The notes under the pieces are model-generated. The model ran no database searches, was not told where the DNA came from, and saw nothing but the letters and a program-made list of their open reading frames with translations. This document shows positions 1-5,673 of a stretch of DNA of 5,673 bases, piece after piece. The stretch covers positions 4,350,969 to 4,356,641 of the forward strand of contig CP070700.1 in assembly GCA_020349865.1 (NCBI GenBank), in the 5' to 3' direction. Position 1 is the stretch's first letter, and each line of letters starts with the position of its first letter. Source of the stretch: Desulfobacteraceae bacterium (GTDB lineage Bacteria; Desulfobacterota; DSM-4660; Desulfatiglandales; Desulfatiglandaceae). The position numbers and the translations under genes are program-made.

Positions 1-1086
1 ATAGAATCCCCTAATAAGGAAAGCTTGAAGGAGACGGGGAAGTTGCAGAATTACCGAAGCAATCTCGTTGAGGATATCCGCAAAATCCAATCATATGGAA
101 TACCGGTTCGAGCTTCGCTTATTGTAGGATTTGATCACGACGGGAAGGATATTTTTGACCAGCATTTTCATTTTTTACAGGATGCATGTATCCCCACTCC
201 TTCCATAAGGGTCTTGATGGCGCCTCCAGGAACAAGACTGTGGAAGCGAATGGGTCAGGAAGGCAGACTTGTGAAGGCCGACACGGCCGGTCGTTTCTTT
301 GGGAATCCGGGCACAACGAATATCCAACCCAAGACAATGACCCGAGCGGAGCTACAGGCGAGGTTTCTGGCTTTGATAGAACGGGTTTACAATTGGGAGG
401 CGTTTGCTTTGCGAGACAAAGGATTCGTCTCCAATGTCAAGCGACGGCCCAATGTCCCCAAAAAGGGACGTGAATGGAAGCTGTTTTTTCAGTTTGCCCG
501 CTTCCTGTTCTCTTCGGTTGTTGACTGGAAGACGCGGCGTATCATTCTGGGCATTATCTGGCATACTTACAAGCGGGCGCCCTTTATGCTGCCACAGGTG
601 GCGAGGATGATTCTGCGTCAGTTGGGCTATACTAACACAAAGGAATTACGGGACGTTGTTCAGAAGCAGATAGATCTGGAACAATCGGGAGCCGTCAAGT
701 TGGAAATCGAGCAGATCGAGAATGTAGTTCCGGAGAATTTTATGGTGCCCTACGAAGAGATATTTCCGGAGATCAACAAGGAAGTCTTTGAAGGTCTTAA
801 AGACAAGACGCGCAGTGGAGAAACGTTAATTGAGATCTTCACGAACTTCCTGAAACAATGGGAACCTGCAAGTGAGTCCTTCTCGGATGAACACAGAAGC
901 TATCTTATGGAACTTACGAGGCGCACCGTTGCGGAAAAGAATGGACCGAACGGGGGGCGGATGTCTAATGCTTCCTCCGCCTTCACCAACATGAGCGTGC
1001 TTGATTTGAAGAGGGCCCGTTTGTCTGAGGACATTCTCCGGGCAGTTGAGCAGGAGCTGCAGATGGGGGGTGGCGAGGGCGTGTAA
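1..1086 (+). CDS. B12-binding-type radical SAM protein with DUF4070-like C-terminus (5' partial)
   Basis: The frame is open to the left edge, so the gene starts upstream; the TTG at 25 is internal. Numbered from the edge, residues 1-5 (IESPN) and 13-17 (GKLQN) match the late strand and following helix of radical SAM barrels in B12-binding/DUF4070 enzymes. The RASLIVGFD strand follows at about 37-45 and an APPGTRLWKRM segment at 74-84. From about residue 106 (TNIQPKTMTRAEL) to about 250 the sequence resembles DUF4070, with an 'IERVYNWEAFALR' segment. The B12-binding domain and the CX3CX2C iron-sulfur motif would lie upstream and are not seen. Family members use a [4Fe-4S] cluster, SAM and usually cobalamin for difficult methylations or rearrangements, for example in hopanoid and secondary metabolism; the substrate here is unknown. 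The remaining C-terminus, about residue 250 to 361, is charged and has no motif I recognise. The stop is TAA. Family assignment is fairly sure; function is open. Confidence 0.85.
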   Translation: MESPNKESLKETGKLQNYRSNLVEDIRKIQSYGIPVRASLIVGFDHDGKDIFDQHFHFLQDACIPTPSIRVLMAPPGTRLWKRMGQEGRLVKADTAGRFFGNPGTTNIQPKTMTRAELQARFLALIERVYNWEAFALRDKGFVSNVKRRPNVPKKGREWKLFFQFARFLFSSVVDWKTRRIILGIIWHTYKRAPFMLPQVARMILRQLGYTNTKELRDVVQKQIDLEQSGAVKLEIEQIENVVPENFMVPYEEIFPEINKEVFEGLKDKTRSGETLIEIFTNFLKQWEPASESFSDEHRSYLMELTRRTVAEKNGPNGGRMSNASSAFTNMSVLDLKRARLSEDILRAVEQELQMGGGEGV

Positions 1087-1205
1087 AAGAAGATCATCCA
1101 GTAATCAAACGAATAGAAGTCGTTATTAATTTGGCACCTTGAACGTCCAAAATCTATCGCCAGGGGTAAGGGTGAGAAAGCGAAAAGAGACCGCAAAGTC
1201 CGATG

Positions 1206-1242
1206 TTTTACTTACTGATGCGTAAGATCTTTATAAGTAAAA
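1206..1242. repeat. 9-bp perfect inverted repeat (hairpin)
   Basis: TTTTACTTA at 1206-1214 is exactly complementary to TAAGTAAAA at 1234-1242, with a 19-nt loop. An alternative 5-bp stem, CTTAC (1211-1215) with GTAAG (1222-1226), competes with it. The stem is AT-rich and lacks a GC core, so it is a poor rho-independent terminator despite lying 120 nt after the upstream gene. It sits immediately before the degraded radical SAM gene, so it could be a remnant of a regulatory leader or a mobile-element end. Function is unknown. Confidence 0.45.
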
Positions 1243-1247
1243 ATTAG

Positions 1248-1623
1248 GAAGATATTGAATCATACTTTGATCGTCCGACTTCTCTGCTTATCTCAACAAT
1301 CGATGGTTGTAATGCAATATGTGTTACGTGTCTATTCAAGATTACTTTAATAAGGTGCATGATAATGAACATGAGGTTGATAGATTTATAGAAACCTGGA
1401 AATATCCTGTAGATACTATTAAAATAGTGAACGCTGGCAATTGGGCCGGAGGAATAGACTTCGGACATGTCGGTAACAAAGAATTCAAACAGCAAACAAA
1501 GGATATGATAAGGATACCAGCAGAGTGCTACCATCAGATCTCCCCTAAACTAATGAAATCTTAAGCTGTAAGCATCTGGATGGAGTCCATCGAAGAAACA
1601 TTGAGCATTGCGAAAGTGTGATC
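1248..1623 (+). pseudogene. degraded radical SAM/SPASM-domain protein
   Basis: Three pieces in family order lie in three frames. Frame 3, from 1248, reads EDIESYFDRP, then TSLLISTIDG, then CNAICVTC; the last (1308-1331) is a perfect CX3CX2C radical SAM cluster motif preceded by the usual strand. This frame ends at a TAG near 1393. Frame 2 then reads EVDRFIETWKYPVDTIKI followed by NAGNWAGG, typical of the 'W..vD.v.i.n..nWaG' stretch between barrel and SPASM domain, and stops at 1562-1564. Frame 1, from 1549, reads LSCKHLDGVHRRNIEHCESV, resembling the SPASM 'CCkDldG....GNI...s' segment, and stops at 1624. Most of the SAM barrel between the first two pieces is missing, so an internal deletion plus frameshifts is inferred. 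SPASM enzymes often modify peptides or act as sulfatase-maturation or tungsten-cofactor-type enzymes; which subfamily this was cannot be told. The first piece is the strongest evidence, the last the weakest. An 81-codon ORF at 1319-1564 is only the middle fragment and is unlikely to be a gene of its own. Confidence 0.72.
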
Positions 1624-1649
1624 TAATCTTTAAATAAACTGTACAGTAA

Positions 1650-1664
1650 AGCACCAGCTGTGCT
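1650..1664. repeat. small hairpin upstream of the serine hydrolase gene
   Basis: AGCAC at 1650-1654 pairs with GTGCT at 1660-1664 around the 5-nt loop CAGCT. No T-run follows, so it is not a convincing terminator. It lies about 65 nt before the hydrolase start, inside the likely promoter or leader region. It may be chance. Confidence 0.2.
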
Positions 1665-1670
1665 GATGTG

Positions 1671-1694
1671 ACTTACAACACCGGGGGAGGGAAT
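1671..1694 (+). repeat. short direct repeat, copy 1
   Basis: The 24-mer starting ACTTACAACAC and continuing through GGGAGG to AAT recurs at 3636-3659 with 21 of 24 positions identical; the first 11 bases are exact. It lies 35 nt before the hydrolase ATG. Both copies are in intergenic DNA, upstream of and in the same orientation as the next gene. A shared regulatory site, a leader element or a dispersed genomic repeat are all possible. Confidence 0.4.
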
Positions 1695-1715
1695 CATAGT
1701 TTTTATCTGTCGGAT

Positions 1716-1721
1716 AAGGAG
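1716..1721 (+). promoter_or_regulatory. ribosome binding site for the serine hydrolase
   Basis: A near-consensus AAGGAG lies 8 nt before the ATG at 1730, fixing this as the start. A second AAGGA at 1724-1728 is too close to the ATG to be the main site. No convincing -35/-10 pair was found in 1565-1715. Confidence 0.8.
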
Positions 1722-1729
1722 ATAAGGAA

Positions 1730-3556
1730 ATGAAAAATAGAATTACTTGGCTAATCTTGAGCTTCTCAATGGCTTCAACCCTGGGGCTGGTTGCCTTTCA
1801 ACCACCGCAACCCCGCGCGGCAACACCTCTAACTCTTAAAGCTAAGTATGAAAATGAAAAGTATGATTTTTCTATCAATTACCCGGCGGAATACGCCAGG
1901 GAAAAACCACGATCAAGGGAGGTTTTCCGATCCAGATCAAAGGACAAGCTTCCTATCCTGGCCATCTCTATTTTCAATGTTGAAGAAGGCACCACCTTTG
2001 CCGATTTAAAGGATTTCTTCTTAAATTATTTAAATGTACAAAAAGCCAACGCTAAGTTTGTGTATGAGAAAGAGACAACTCTGTCAGATGGCGTTACCCC
2101 AGCTTATGAGTCTGTAGTCGAATACAAGTTAAAGGGATTTAATTTAAAGACTCTAAACCTTTGGCTGTTAAAGCAAGACAAGTGGCTTCAGGTCGCAGCC
2201 ACCACTGTACCGCAATTATGGCCTCTACACGAAGCCGAGATGAAGGCAATTGTACACTCTTTTACCGCTCCGAGTTGGAAATATGTGCCAAAAAAGGCGC
2301 GCGGTACTTCTGACGTCCGAATATCGGCAAAGATACAGGAGTTAGACACGAAGTCAAAGGTGGTCAACCAAGAAGGATATGATAAACTGAAGCATGAGTT
2401 TGGCTCCATGATCGAAGAGGGGCTCCACCCCGGGGCACAACTTGCCGTCTATTACGATGGAGAGCTTGTAATCAATCTGGCAGGTGGGGTCAAAGGACCT
2501 GATGGTAAGAAAATCATGACAAGTGCCGAGTTACTGAAATGGCGTACCAGTGGAGACAAAGGGCATGGTTATGAGTCCGTTACCTTTGATACGCTCTATC
2601 AGATTCGTTCAGTAACCAAAATCTTGATGACCCTAGTCATGATGATGTTACACGACCAAGGCCGGTTGGATTTTGATGATCCAGTAGCGAAATATTGGCC
2701 AGAGTTTGCCAAAAATGGTAAAGCGAACATCACCATCGCCCACATTTTGAGTCATCGGGCAGGTATCCCGTTTATGAGTCATCGCTTGCTTGTGGAGTCT
2801 CCAAAAACGCCAAGGGCCCGGGTGGAGATTGGTAACCGGAAAAGTATTGCTCGTGCAATAGAAGACACACGCCCAGTGTGGACACCCGGCAAAGAAAATG
2901 GGTATCATGGAATGGCTATCGGAATGGTGCCGGATGAAATCGTTGCTCGTCTGACCGGCAAATTTCCTCCCTTGGGTGATATTCTTCGCAAAGAGGTTTT
3001 TAAGCCCCTTGGCTTGAAAAACATCTATCTCGGATTACCGAAATCACAATATAATAGAATGGCCAAGATGAACGTTTTGGATCCACAAACAACGTACCGT
3101 AAGGCTGGTAGCGACTTTTTAAATTCTAAAGAAGGTATCCGGCACGAAATGTCATGGGTTGGATGTGTTTCTTCTGCCAAGGACCTCGCTGATTTGATGA
3201 ACATTTTTGTTTATGAAGGTACATACAAAGGCAAGAGATTCTTCTCTAAAGAGGTCCAAGCGCGGGTGAGTACACAAACAAACAAGGTAGGGGAAGTCGA
3301 TCAAATCCTAATGAAGCCTATCCCTTGGGGATTGGGTTTTATGCTGGGAAATGCTAAAGATCTTTATGGCTCCAAATCACGCCCTGGGGTGATTGGTCAT
3401 ACAGGCGGCAGCGCTAACGTTGCATGGGCAGACCCAAAGAACAAACTTGCAGTCGCTTTTCTATGTAATGGGATGAAGAATAGAAAAAGTATGGAACGTT
3501 ATCGTAGGATAGGCGATGGTGTTTATGGATCACTGAACCTTCCCTCCCCAAAGTGA
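1730..3556 (+). CDS. exported serine hydrolase (beta-lactamase/PBP fold) with N-terminal PsbP-like domain
   Basis: The 608-residue protein starts with a basic, then hydrophobic, signal peptide (KNR followed by WLILSFSMASTLGLVAF, about residues 5-23), with cleavage likely near residues 30-31. There is no lipobox cysteine, so it is probably periplasmic or secreted. Residues about 38-180 (YENEKYDFSINYPAEY ... MKAIVHSF) resemble PsbP-like/DUF1795-type domains, of unknown role here. Residues about 212-600 form a serine hydrolase of the class C beta-lactamase/EstB/D-aminopeptidase superfamily. The SxxK motif is SVTK, with nucleophile S294 and base K297. Y392 in GYHG takes the place of the YxN tyrosine. 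H557-T558-G559 takes the place of KTG, followed by the usual 'WADP..KLAVAFLCN' strands. HTG instead of KTG is common in esterase or peptidase members, so an esterase, amidase or peptidase is more likely than a true beta-lactamase; the substrate cannot be predicted. The frame is intact, with a strong RBS and a TGA stop. It appears transcribed alone or as the head of its own unit, 210 nt before the next gene. Confidence 0.9.
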   Translation: MKNRITWLILSFSMASTLGLVAFQPPQPRAATPLTLKAKYENEKYDFSINYPAEYAREKPRSREVFRSRSKDKLPILAISIFNVEEGTTFADLKDFFLNYLNVQKANAKFVYEKETTLSDGVTPAYESVVEYKLKGFNLKTLNLWLLKQDKWLQVAATTVPQLWPLHEAEMKAIVHSFTAPSWKYVPKKARGTSDVRISAKIQELDTKSKVVNQEGYDKLKHEFGSMIEEGLHPGAQLAVYYDGELVINLAGGVKGPDGKKIMTSAELLKWRTSGDKGHGYESVTFDTLYQIRSVTKILMTLVMMMLHDQGRLDFDDPVAKYWPEFAKNGKANITIAHILSHRAGIPFMSHRLLVESPKTPRARVEIGNRKSIARAIEDTRPVWTPGKENGYHGMAIGMVPDEIVARLTGKFPPLGDILRKEVFKPLGLKNIYLGLPKSQYNRMAKMNVLDPQTTYRKAGSDFLNSKEGIRHEMSWVGCVSSAKDLADLMNIFVYEGTYKGKRFFSKEVQARVSTQTNKVGEVDQILMKPIPWGLGFMLGNAKDLYGSKSRPGVIGHTGGSANVAWADPKNKLAVAFLCNGMKNRKSMERYRRIGDGVYGSLNLPSPK

Positions 3557-3635
3557 TTAGGCCAACAACTGTTGCGCCGGGGGGGCAGAGGTCAATTTAT
3601 CGCGAATATATGGAGTCCGACTACCAGTATGGTTT

Positions 3636-3659
3636 ACTTACAACACTGCGGGAGGCAAT
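3636..3659 (+). repeat. short direct repeat, copy 2
   Basis: This is the second copy of the ACTTACAACAC...GGGAGG...AAT element at 1671-1694. It differs at three of 24 positions, and the similarity does not extend to either side. It lies 107 nt before the M50-like gene start, against 35 nt for copy 1, so spacing to the start codon is not conserved. Confidence 0.4.
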
Positions 3660-3682
3660 TGAATAATCGTGCGAGAGGTTTG

Positions 3683-3701
3683 AGAAATTCGATGAATTTC
3701 T
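3683..3701. promoter_or_regulatory. perfect 8-3-8 dyad, possible operator upstream of the M50-like/HlyD pair
   Basis: AGAAATTC (3683-3690) and GAATTTCT (3694-3701) are perfect reverse complements around GAT. The size and tight spacer fit a binding site for a dimeric helix-turn-helix regulator. A TTGAGA at 3680-3685 overlaps its left arm and could be a -35 element, but no good -10 follows at 17 nt. It lies 65 nt before the TTG start at 3767. It could also be a short hairpin in the leader; no run of T follows, so a terminator for the upstream hydrolase is unlikely. Confidence 0.45.
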
Positions 3702-3753
3702 AATTTATCTGATTTTCTGAGGATTGTGCAAAAGTCTCTCAGTTCGATTTCTT

Positions 3754-3759
3754 GGGAGA
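3754..3759 (+). promoter_or_regulatory. ribosome binding site selecting the TTG start at 3767
   Basis: GGGAGA lies 7 nt before the TTG at 3767. The other in-frame TTG, at 3752, has no purine-rich stretch at proper distance and would place this Shine-Dalgarno inside the coding sequence. The later start is therefore preferred. Confidence 0.6.
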
Positions 3760-3766
3760 ATTAAGC

Positions 3767-4915
3767 TTGTCATCACTTTTACCGACATTACGTAAAGATT
3801 TGGAGATCATTCCCCGAATATGTGAGGGAGGGGTTTTCCGTTTTCTCTTTAGAACCTCCCATTCCGATGAAATTTTTGAGTTTGGAGAGGAAGAATTTTT
3901 TCTTTGTCAAAAATTAGATGGGCAAACGCCGCTCGACACCGTCCAGTTTGCCTTTCAAAAACACTTTGGTGTTCCTCTACCGCTTGATCAACTGGAGGCT
4001 TTCGTCCGCCAACTTGAGAGTCTGGGTTTACTGAAATCCACAAACAAGAATTTTAAAATCACACAGACTTTCGCAGAGTCAAATAAGCTGCACAGACTCT
4101 GTAATCCCGATCGAATTTTGGATATTCTGTCCGGGGTGTTCAACTGGTGCTTTTCACCTGTGTTTGCAATCATATTTTTCGCGGTTTTAGCTCTGGGATT
4201 GGGTATTTCACTGAAATATTGGAGCGTTTTTATTGATGAAATTAGAATTGTATGGGAGAAAGGAATTTTTCTTCTGTTACCGATCATTGGAATTTTTGTA
4301 ATATATGTTTTAAGTGAAATTGCCAAGGGGGTGGCCTGTAAACACTATGGTGGGTATGTATATGATTTGGGCATGTATTTTATTTTCAGAATCATACCCC
4401 GTTTCTATTGTGATATAAGTGATGCCTTTTGGATGCAGAAAAAATCCCAACAGATTCGCATACTATCAGCAGGATTGATTTGTCAGCTGTTGCTGTGGGG
4501 GATTGGAATAATTGGATGGAAAAACACCTATCCCTGGACCAAGATACATATTTTTTGGTTATTTTTCACACTAGCCGCTACTATTTTCTTTCTTTTCAAC
4601 TTCATTCCCTTCTTTCAACGAGACGGATACCTGCTTTTGAGCACATGGCTAGGAATTTCAGATCTGAAGAATCGCGCAGTAGCTTTAGTTAAGTCGTGGA
4701 TTTTTCGGAGGCCACTGTCTGAGCCGTTATCTTCCAGAGAAATTCTTGTTTTTAAACGGTACGGATTGATGTATACTGTTTTCAGTTTTGCCTTCTGGGT
4801 CCTTTTACTTGGTATAGCCGGGTATTTCCTATGTTTGTATTTGAAAGGAATAGGGGCCTTGATATTTTTAACAATACTCTATTTGCGGTTTGAACACGTT
4901 TTGAGGAGAAGATGA
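3767..4915 (+). CDS. PqqD-like domain plus M50 site-2-protease-like membrane protein lacking the HExxH histidines
   Basis: With TTG at 3767 the product is 382 residues (387 from the TTG at 3752). Residues about 10-92 resemble a PqqD-like winged-helix domain: 'IFEFGEEEFFLCQKLDGQT' and 'LEAFVRQLESLGLL' match its fold-defining pattern. Such domains bind precursor peptides in peptide-modification systems. Membrane segments follow at about 128-149, 167-183, 232-249, 261-282, 335-358 and 361-374. The rest aligns by eye with M50 peptidases of the HlyD-associated type: the 'ACKHYGG' stretch, FYCD at 213-216, and the late 'RDGY' with D286, the usual third zinc ligand. In place of L-HExxH-G, however, it reads L-SEIAK-G (183-187), so both zinc-binding histidines are lost while the glutamate remains. 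The frame is intact, so this is a predicted pseudoprotease, not a broken gene. It overlaps the HlyD-like gene by ATGA, indicating coupling. A role in peptide export or handling is inferred from domain and partner only. Confidence 0.82.
   Translation: MSSLLPTLRKDLEIIPRICEGGVFRFLFRTSHSDEIFEFGEEEFFLCQKLDGQTPLDTVQFAFQKHFGVPLPLDQLEAFVRQLESLGLLKSTNKNFKITQTFAESNKLHRLCNPDRILDILSGVFNWCFSPVFAIIFFAVLALGLGISLKYWSVFIDEIRIVWEKGIFLLLPIIGIFVIYVLSEIAKGVACKHYGGYVYDLGMYFIFRIIPRFYCDISDAFWMQKKSQQIRILSAGLICQLLLWGIGIIGWKNTYPWTKIHIFWLFFTLAATIFFLFNFIPFFQRDGYLLLSTWLGISDLKNRAVALVKSWIFRRPLSEPLSSREILVFKRYGLMYTVFSFAFWVLLLGIAGYFLCLYLKGIGALIFLTILYLRFEHVLRRR
4903..4908 (+). promoter_or_regulatory. ribosome binding site for the HlyD-like gene
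   Basis: GAGGAG ends only 3 nt before the ATG at 4912, a short spacing, and lies within the last codons of the upstream gene. Together with the ATGA overlap it suggests that translation is coupled to termination of the M50-like reading frame. Confidence 0.5.
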
Positions 4916-5646
4916 GTCGAATTTGGTACCGGCGTTTGATTCGTATTGGAGTGCTTATCGGCATTGGTTTAATTTTGCTCATTCCTTACCCCTTTTCCGT
5001 GGGTGGGGAATTTAGACTCACACCCATCCATCAATTGGGTATCCGCGCCCAGGTGGCCGGCGAGATTGAATCTGTGCTCGTAGAAGAGGGACAATGGGTT
5101 GAAAAGGATCAACCTTTGGCTTTTTTGCTTGGCAGGGAGCAAAAGAAAAAAGTAGAGGAAATCGAAGCCGCTCTCGATGAGAGGAATGCAAGATTAAAAC
5201 TCCTTAAAGAAGGAGCGAAGCCTGAAGAGATCGCAAAAGCTAAGCAGGAAGTCAATACAGCGGCCAAAAGCTTAGAGTTTAGTATACTGCAGGCTGATCG
5301 ATATGAAGAAATGTTCAAAGATAAAGCGGTGTCAGAAAAGGATTACGAAAATATCCTGAAGCAACGTGATCTGGATCAAGAACGGCTTGAATTAGCAAAA
5401 AGAAATCTTGAACTGGTGGAAAGCGGAGCGCGTGACGAAGAAATCGAAGCCCTTGAGGCCGAGATCCGCTTGCTTGAGGTTAATCTTACCCATGCCAAAA
5501 AGGATCTGCAACTCACCACACTGGTCAGCACAGCAAGTGGCAGAATCATTACCCCCTATCTCTCTCAAACGGTCGGTCCCTATCTGTCTGTTGGTGATTT
5601 GTTTGCGGTTGTGGAGGATGCAAATACGTTACTGGCTGAGATGTAA
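4912..5646 (+). CDS. HlyD-type membrane fusion protein, interrupted by an in-frame stop (3' continues past window)
   Basis: The product is a periplasmic adaptor of the HlyD/RND-MFP family, which bridges inner-membrane transporters to the outer membrane. After a basic N-terminus, one membrane segment (about residues 11-29) anchors it. Residues about 42-72 (AQVAGEIESVLVEEGQWVEKDQ) are the first half of a biotinyl-lipoyl-like domain. A long charged coiled-coil hairpin spans about 75-200 and contains two related segments, EGAKPEEIAKAK (100-111) and SGARDEEIEALE (171-182), a pattern common in this family. The second lipoyl half (TASGRI ... VGPYLSVGDLFAVVED) lies at about 207-236. The frame then meets TAA at 5644-5646 directly after LLAEM. 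The next codons, VPEEVITEV, run in the same frame to the window edge and match what normally follows ('LLAEvqVPEe'). The expected codon there is probably Gln, CAA, so one C-to-T change would explain the stop. The beta-barrel domain would be lost if the stop is real. It starts by ATGA overlap with the M50-like gene, its likely partner. Confidence 0.85.
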   Translation: MSRIWYRRLIRIGVLIGIGLILLIPYPFSVGGEFRLTPIHQLGIRAQVAGEIESVLVEEGQWVEKDQPLAFLLGREQKKKVEEIEAALDERNARLKLLKEGAKPEEIAKAKQEVNTAAKSLEFSILQADRYEEMFKDKAVSEKDYENILKQRDLDQERLELAKRNLELVESGARDEEIEALEAEIRLLEVNLTHAKKDLQLTTLVSTASGRIITPYLSQTVGPYLSVGDLFAVVEDANTLLAEM

Positions 5647-5673
5647 GTACCTGAAGAAGTTATTACTGAGGTC

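Noticed and set aside
900..1196. 98-codon ORF on the - strand over the 3' end of the first gene
   Set aside because: It is antisense to a well-supported coding frame, lacks recognisable domains and is best seen as a shadow.
1244..1534. 96-codon ORF on the - strand
   Set aside because: It lies opposite the radical SAM/SPASM remnant, whose + strand frames carry recognisable family motifs; the - strand translation has none.
1601..1636. Possible promoter: TTGAGC or TTGCGA followed by TAATCT or TTTAAA
   Set aside because: Each pairing matches the consensus at only 3-4 of 6 bases per box or has poor spacing; not strong enough to annotate.
3561..3590. CAACA-AC-TGTTG hairpin and a run of seven G after the hydrolase stop, as a terminator
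   Set aside because: The stem is only 4-5 bp with a minimal loop and is followed by G-rich, not T-rich, sequence.
1581..3618. TGGAGTCC shared at 1581-1588 and 3611-3618, as a possible extension of the 24-bp repeat
   Set aside because: The distance to the repeat differs (83 against 18 nt) and the flanks do not match; an 8-mer is easily chance.
3752..3766. Extended start of the M50-like gene at TTG 3752
   Set aside because: The GGGAGA at 3754-3759 is well placed for TTG 3767 and would fall inside the coding region if 3752 were used.
1..5673. CRISPR arrays, tRNA or rRNA genes, transposases
   Set aside because: No regularly spaced repeats, tRNA cloverleaf-like segments, rRNA stretches or transposase motifs were noticed on either strand by eye.

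Overview
The window reads as bacterial DNA of moderate, slightly AT-rich composition (by eye, not counted). All supported genes lie on the + strand. A signal-peptide-bearing serine hydrolase and a HlyD-type membrane fusion protein suggest a Gram-negative envelope. I cannot name the organism. The mix of a B12-dependent radical SAM enzyme, a radical SAM/SPASM remnant and a PqqD/M50-HlyD cassette would fit a metabolically unusual environmental lineage, but that is inference.

Layout. (1) 1-1086 is the 3' part of a cobalamin-binding radical SAM protein with a DUF4070-like C-terminus; its start lies upstream. (2) 1087-1729 has no intact gene. It holds a 9-bp inverted repeat and a decayed radical SAM/SPASM gene. 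That gene's CX3CX2C motif, middle part and SPASM-like cysteine part sit in three successive reading frames. (3) 1730-3556 encodes an exported serine hydrolase of the beta-lactamase/penicillin-binding-protein fold with an N-terminal PsbP-like domain. (4) 3557-3766 is intergenic and carries a perfect 8-3-8 dyad plus one copy of a short direct repeat also found upstream of the hydrolase. (5) 3767-4915 encodes a membrane protein of the M50 (site-2-protease-like) type with an N-terminal PqqD-like domain, in which both HExxH histidines are replaced. (6) 4912 onward is a HlyD-type membrane fusion protein, overlapping the M50-like gene by ATGA. Its frame is interrupted by TAA at 5644-5646 but continues with HlyD-like residues to the window end.

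How they fit. The last two genes form a translationally coupled pair of the M50-like plus HlyD-like kind associated with export or processing of peptides, and the PqqD-like domain hints at a peptide substrate. The lost zinc ligands and the nonsense codon leave two readings: a decaying export locus, consistent with the neighbouring radical SAM/SPASM pseudogene, or a pseudoprotease repurposed as a non-catalytic membrane component. The hydrolase and the B12 radical SAM gene are separated from the pair by gaps and need not share its function.
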